Below, piece by piece: positions 5,427 through 7,607 of a stretch of DNA of 7,607 nt (its first letter is position 1; the number at the start of each line of letters is the position of its first letter). The translations under genes were made by a program, and so were the position numbers. The stretch comes from Candidatus Dormiibacterota bacterium (lineage in GTDB: Bacteria; Chloroflexota; Dormibacteria; Aeolococcales; Bog-877). Below the pieces are notes generated by a model. It saw nothing but the letters and a program-made list of their open reading frames with translations, had not been told where the DNA came from and did no database searches. Location: contig JASHRA010000268.1 of the NCBI GenBank assembly GCA_030038765.1, forward strand, positions 1-7,607, written 5' to 3'.

Positions 5427-6356
5427 GTGCGCATAGCCGTCGTCGGCGGCACCGGATTCGTCGGCAGCCACGTCGTGGCCGGCCTCCTGGAGGCCGGCCA
5501 CGAGCTCCGGGTGGTGGGCCGCGGCGAGCGCTCCGCCGCCCTCCCCCCGGGGCTCCAGGTCACCCACGGCGACGTGGTCAGCGGCGAGGGGCTGGAGCAG
5601 GCCTTCGAGGCCGCCGACGCCATCGTCAACCTGGCCGCGGTCATCCGCGAGCGCGGCAACCAGAACTTCCTCACCGTCAACGCCGAGGGCCCGGCCCGGG
5701 TCGCGGCCGCGGCCCAGCGGGCCGGAGTGCGCCGCCTGGTGCAGATCAGCGCCGTCGGCGCCGACCCCGACCCCGCCTTCCCCTACCTCTTCTCCCGCTG
5801 GCAGGGAGAACAGGGTCTGATCGCCACCGACCTGGAGTGGGTGATCCTGCGCTCCTCCGTGGTCTTCGGCCGGGGCCGGGGCTTCTTCGACCAGCTGGCC
5901 CGGGCCATCAGCCTGCCCTCGCCGTTCCTCGTCATCCCCGGCGACGGCCGGGCTCTCTTCCAGCCCATCGCCGCCCAAGACCTGGCCCGCTGCCTTCGCC
6001 TCTGCGTGGAGGATCCCGAGCGCGCCCGCCAGGTCTACGAGGTCGGAGGACCGGAGCAGCTGACCCTGGAGCAGCTCACGCTGGAGGTGGCCCGGGCCAT
6101 CGACAGGGAGTGGTTCGGCATCTCCCGGCGCCGACCCCTCCACCTCGACGTGCGCCTGATCCGCCCCGGCGCGCTGCTGATGGCCAAGCTCCTCCCCGAC
6201 CCCCTGGTCACGCCCCAGCAGCTGGACCTCCTGGGCCGGCCCAACGCCACCCGACTGGACGCGGTGCGCAGCTGCTTCGGCTTCGACCCGGTCCCGGTGC
6301 GGGGCAACCTCGGATACCTCAGACGGCCACGACGCTGGCCCAAGCTCTCGGCCTGA
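5427..6356 (+). CDS. NAD(P)-binding atypical SDR, NDUFA9-like epimerase/dehydratase family
   Basis: A 309-aa cytosolic protein with an N-terminal Rossmann fold: M-R-I-A-V-V-G-G-T-G-F-V-G (1-13) carries the G-x-x-G-x-x-G nucleotide motif, followed by V-V-G-R (29-32) and H-G-D-V (47-50). D-A-I-V-N-L-A-A (64-71) and V-Q-I-S-A-V-G-A (105-112) are the usual later strands. The overall pattern, including G-D-G-R-A-L-F-Q-P-I (172-181) and V-G-G-P-E (206-210), fits atypical SDRs related to complex I subunit NDUFA9. The catalytic Y-x-x-x-K is altered: Y120 is followed by Arg124, so classical SDR catalysis may be absent and the protein could be a cofactor-binding or quinone/lipid-related factor. The GTG start has no clear SD and lies 27 bases after the HU gene stop. 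The substrate is unknown. Confidence 0.9.
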   Translation: MRIAVVGGTGFVGSHVVAGLLEAGHELRVVGRGERSAALPPGLQVTHGDVVSGEGLEQAFEAADAIVNLAAVIRERGNQNFLTVNAEGPARVAAAAQRAGVRRLVQISAVGADPDPAFPYLFSRWQGEQGLIATDLEWVILRSSVVFGRGRGFFDQLARAISLPSPFLVIPGDGRALFQPIAAQDLARCLRLCVEDPERARQVYEVGGPEQLTLEQLTLEVARAIDREWFGISRRRPLHLDVRLIRPGALLMAKLLPDPLVTPQQLDLLGRPNATRLDAVRSCFGFDPVPVRGNLGYLRRPRRWPKLSA

Positions 6357-6424
6357 GGGCGCTACTGTCGGAGCTGGCGGCGGTGCGCGCCGCGCGGGGC
6401 CGGGCCCGGCGCCGAGCCGGGGCC

Positions 6425-6431
6425 AAGGAGG
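6425..6431 (+). promoter_or_regulatory. Shine-Dalgarno of the SCP2-domain gene
   Basis: AAGGAGG is followed by six bases and GTG 6438. This near-ideal site chooses the GTG start and indicates that the SCP2-domain gene is translated independently of the SDR gene, which ends 81 bases upstream. Confidence 0.85.
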
Positions 6432-6437
6432 ATTGAC

Positions 6438-6770
6438 GTGAGCGATGAGGAGCTCAGCCCCCAGGGCATCATCGACCGCATCCCGGAGGCCTTCCACCCC
6501 GAGCGCGCGGAGGGTCTGACGGCCACCTTCCAGTTCGACATCTCGGGCCCGAAGGGAGGCCAGTGGTACGCCGAGATCCGCGACCAGCGCTGCCAGGTCA
6601 GCGCCGGCAGCGCGCCCAAGGCCGACCTCAGCATCAGCATCAGCGACGAGAACTTCGTCCGCCTCATCACCGGCAAGCTCGACGGGACCATGGCCTTCAT
6701 GACCGGCAAGCTCCGGCTCAAGGGGGACATGGCGCTGGCCATGCGCCTCTCCGGCCTCTTCCGGCTCTAG
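6438..6770 (+). CDS. SCP2 sterol/lipid-carrier domain protein
   Basis: A 110-aa single-domain protein with the SCP2 fold pattern: an N-terminal amphipathic helix (I-I-D-R-I-P-E-A-F, 11-19), beta strands including A-T-F-Q-F-D-I-S (29-36) and W-Y-A-E-I-R (43-48), then A-D-L-S-I-S-I-S-D-E-N-F (62-73), L-I-T-G-K-L-D-G (76-83) and A-F-M-T-G-K-L-R-L-K-G-D (86-97). The last part is the hallmark of SCP2 proteins. Members bind lipids or acyl chains in a hydrophobic tunnel; the bacterial ligand is usually unknown. It has no signal peptide or membrane segment. It probably belongs to one transcript with the HU-like and SDR genes; pairing with an NDUFA9-like SDR hints at lipid or quinone metabolism (inference). 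Its TAG stop shares CTAG with the convergent nuclease gene. Confidence 0.92.
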   Translation: MSDEELSPQGIIDRIPEAFHPERAEGLTATFQFDISGPKGGQWYAEIRDQRCQVSAGSAPKADLSISISDENFVRLITGKLDGTMAFMTGKLRLKGDMALAMRLSGLFRL

Positions 6771-7606
6771 GCGGGGAGCGCCGCCAGCTCCTCGCGGCGC
6801 TCCGGGCAGCGGCTGAAGAAGGGGCACTCGCCGCAGGGCCGGGCGGGGAATCCCCGGGCGGCGCTGTAGTCGCCCGCCATCACCCTCTGCGCTGCCGCCC
6901 GGGCCCAGGCCAGGGCCTGCTCCAGCTCGGCGGGGCCGGTCCCGACCTCGATCGGCTGGGAGCCGGCCCGGAGCGGCACCAGGGCCGCCCGGGGCCGCTC
7001 CACCGGCCGCCCCGCCGCCCCCGCTTCCAGGGCGGCGGCGTAGAGGCGCAGCTGGAGCGAGTAGCCGGCGACGTCCTCGGCGCCGAGGAGCTCGTTGGTC
7101 TTGTAGTCCAGGACCATGAGCTGCCCCGACTCCAGCCGCGCCAGCCGGTCGATCACGCCCACCAGGGGGGGAGCGGCCGGGCCCGCCCAACCGGCCCAGC
7201 TGAAGGCCAGCTCGGTGGCGACCGTGGGCAGGGCGGCGACCGGGCTCCGGCAGTAGCGGTCGAGCATCTCCTCCGCCGCGGAGCGGAGCTCGGGGCGGAG
7301 CGGGCGCCGCGCCAGCGCGGCCCGGGCCTGCTCCGGGCGCGGGGCCCGCTCCGGAGCCTGGAGGTGGAGCAGCTCCAGGACGGCGTGGACCTCGCTGCCC
7401 AGCTGGAGGGCCGCCTCCCGGCCGCTGCCGGCTCCCGCCTGGCCGTCGCCCCCGGGAGGGGCCGGGCCGGGCGCGCCGCCCTCGGGGAAGCCGGCCACCC
7501 GCGCGTACCAGAACCAGCGGGGACAGCGGTTGAGCAGCTCGATGGCGGTGAAGCTGAGGCTCCGCCCCGGGACGCTCGGCGTCGGCTCCAGGTCCAGCTC
7601 CCGCAG
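6767..7606 (-). CDS. RecB-family PD-(D/E)XK nuclease, C-terminal part; probable Fe-S helicase-nuclease
   Basis: The frame runs open to the right edge, so only the last 279 residues are visible and the GTG at 7498 is not the real start. Upstream of it the sequence L-S-F-T-A-I-E-L-L-N-R-C-P-R-W-F-W-Y is the typical entry to the nuclease domain of AddA/AddB/AdnAB-like and UvrD-type helicase-nucleases. Counting from the edge, catalytic motifs are H74 (G-S-E-V-H), D153 (V-I-D-R-L), D167-Y-K169 and Q185-x-x-x-Y189. Four cysteines, C28 plus C258-x2-C261-x5-C267, match the 4Fe-4S staple of AddB, Cas4 and Dna2. These proteins resect or degrade DNA ends during recombination repair. Whether a helicase domain precedes it cannot be seen; a Cas4-like stand-alone nuclease is less likely given the position of the entry motif and no cas genes nearby. 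Confidence 0.9.
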   Translation of the reverse strand: MRELDLEPTPSVPGRSLSFTAIELLNRCPRWFWYARVAGFPEGGAPGPAPPGGDGQAGAGSGREAALQLGSEVHAVLELLHLQAPERAPRPEQARAALARRPLRPELRSAAEEMLDRYCRSPVAALPTVATELAFSWAGWAGPAAPPLVGVIDRLARLESGQLMVLDYKTNELLGAEDVAGYSLQLRLYAAALEAGAAGRPVERPRAALVPLRAGSQPIEVGTGPAELEQALAWARAAAQRVMAGDYSAARGFPARPCGECPFFSRCPERREELAALPA

Positions 7607-7607
7607 C

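Noticed and set aside
6054..6083. 15-base imperfect tandem duplication (E-Q-L-T-L twice) in the SDR gene
   Set aside because: Family members have the same length in this segment, so it seems to be chance resemblance of a helix and not a recent insertion.
6357..6437. Possible small ORF between the SDR and SCP2 genes ending at 6436
   Set aside because: The frame has no ATG, GTG or TTG start with an SD after the SDR stop and is the tail of a shadow frame of the SDR gene.
5082..7190. 702-aa open frame on the minus strand running under the HU, SDR and SCP2 genes and the nuclease
   Set aside because: Long only because stop codons are rare at this GC content; it crosses four well-supported genes and its translation is Gly/Ala/Asp-rich with no motif.

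Overview
The window is very GC-rich bacterial chromosome with almost no spacing between genes. Strong G/C third-position bias, GTG and TTG starts, and a Gram-positive-type LexA box (CGAAC-N4-GTTCG) suggest a high-GC member of the Actinomycetota, Dormibacterota or Chloroflexota. The sequence alone cannot place it more precisely. There are no mobile elements, CRISPR arrays, tRNAs or rRNAs. The only sizeable gene-free stretch is about 4829-5054, a divergent regulatory region.

Layout: (a) 3-557 (+) is the 3' part of a DUF429 (predicted RNase H-fold nuclease) gene. It converges on and overlaps (b) a leftward block read from about 4890 down to 554: a RecA-like ImuA-type protein, an ImuB-type inactive Y-family polymerase, an 81-aa DUF6504-like protein, and an FtsH membrane protease. 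The first three genes are joined by 4-bp stop/start overlaps. (c) The divergent region holds a sigma70-like promoter for imuA with a LexA operator exactly filling its 17-bp spacer, and a weaker candidate promoter for the opposite side. (d) Rightward from 5055 are an HU-like nucleoid protein, an NDUFA9-like atypical SDR protein and a small SCP2 lipid-carrier-domain protein. (e) Converging on these from the right edge is the C-terminal part of a RecB-family nuclease with a four-cysteine (probable 4Fe-4S) signature.

Function: the core is an SOS-controlled mutasome accessory operon. In known systems ImuA and ImuB are non-catalytic partners that bring the error-prone polymerase DnaE2 to the beta clamp. 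Both proteins here have lost active-site residues, and ImuB keeps a clamp-binding-type motif (Q-E-G-L-W). No dnaE2 lies in the window. The next gene after the DUF6504-like ORF is an FtsH whose pore-loop Phe is replaced by Ile and which has no visible ribosome-binding site, so it may have its own leaderless promoter. A second theme is compaction: both convergent gene pairs end on the same palindrome, CTAG, which supplies both stop codons.
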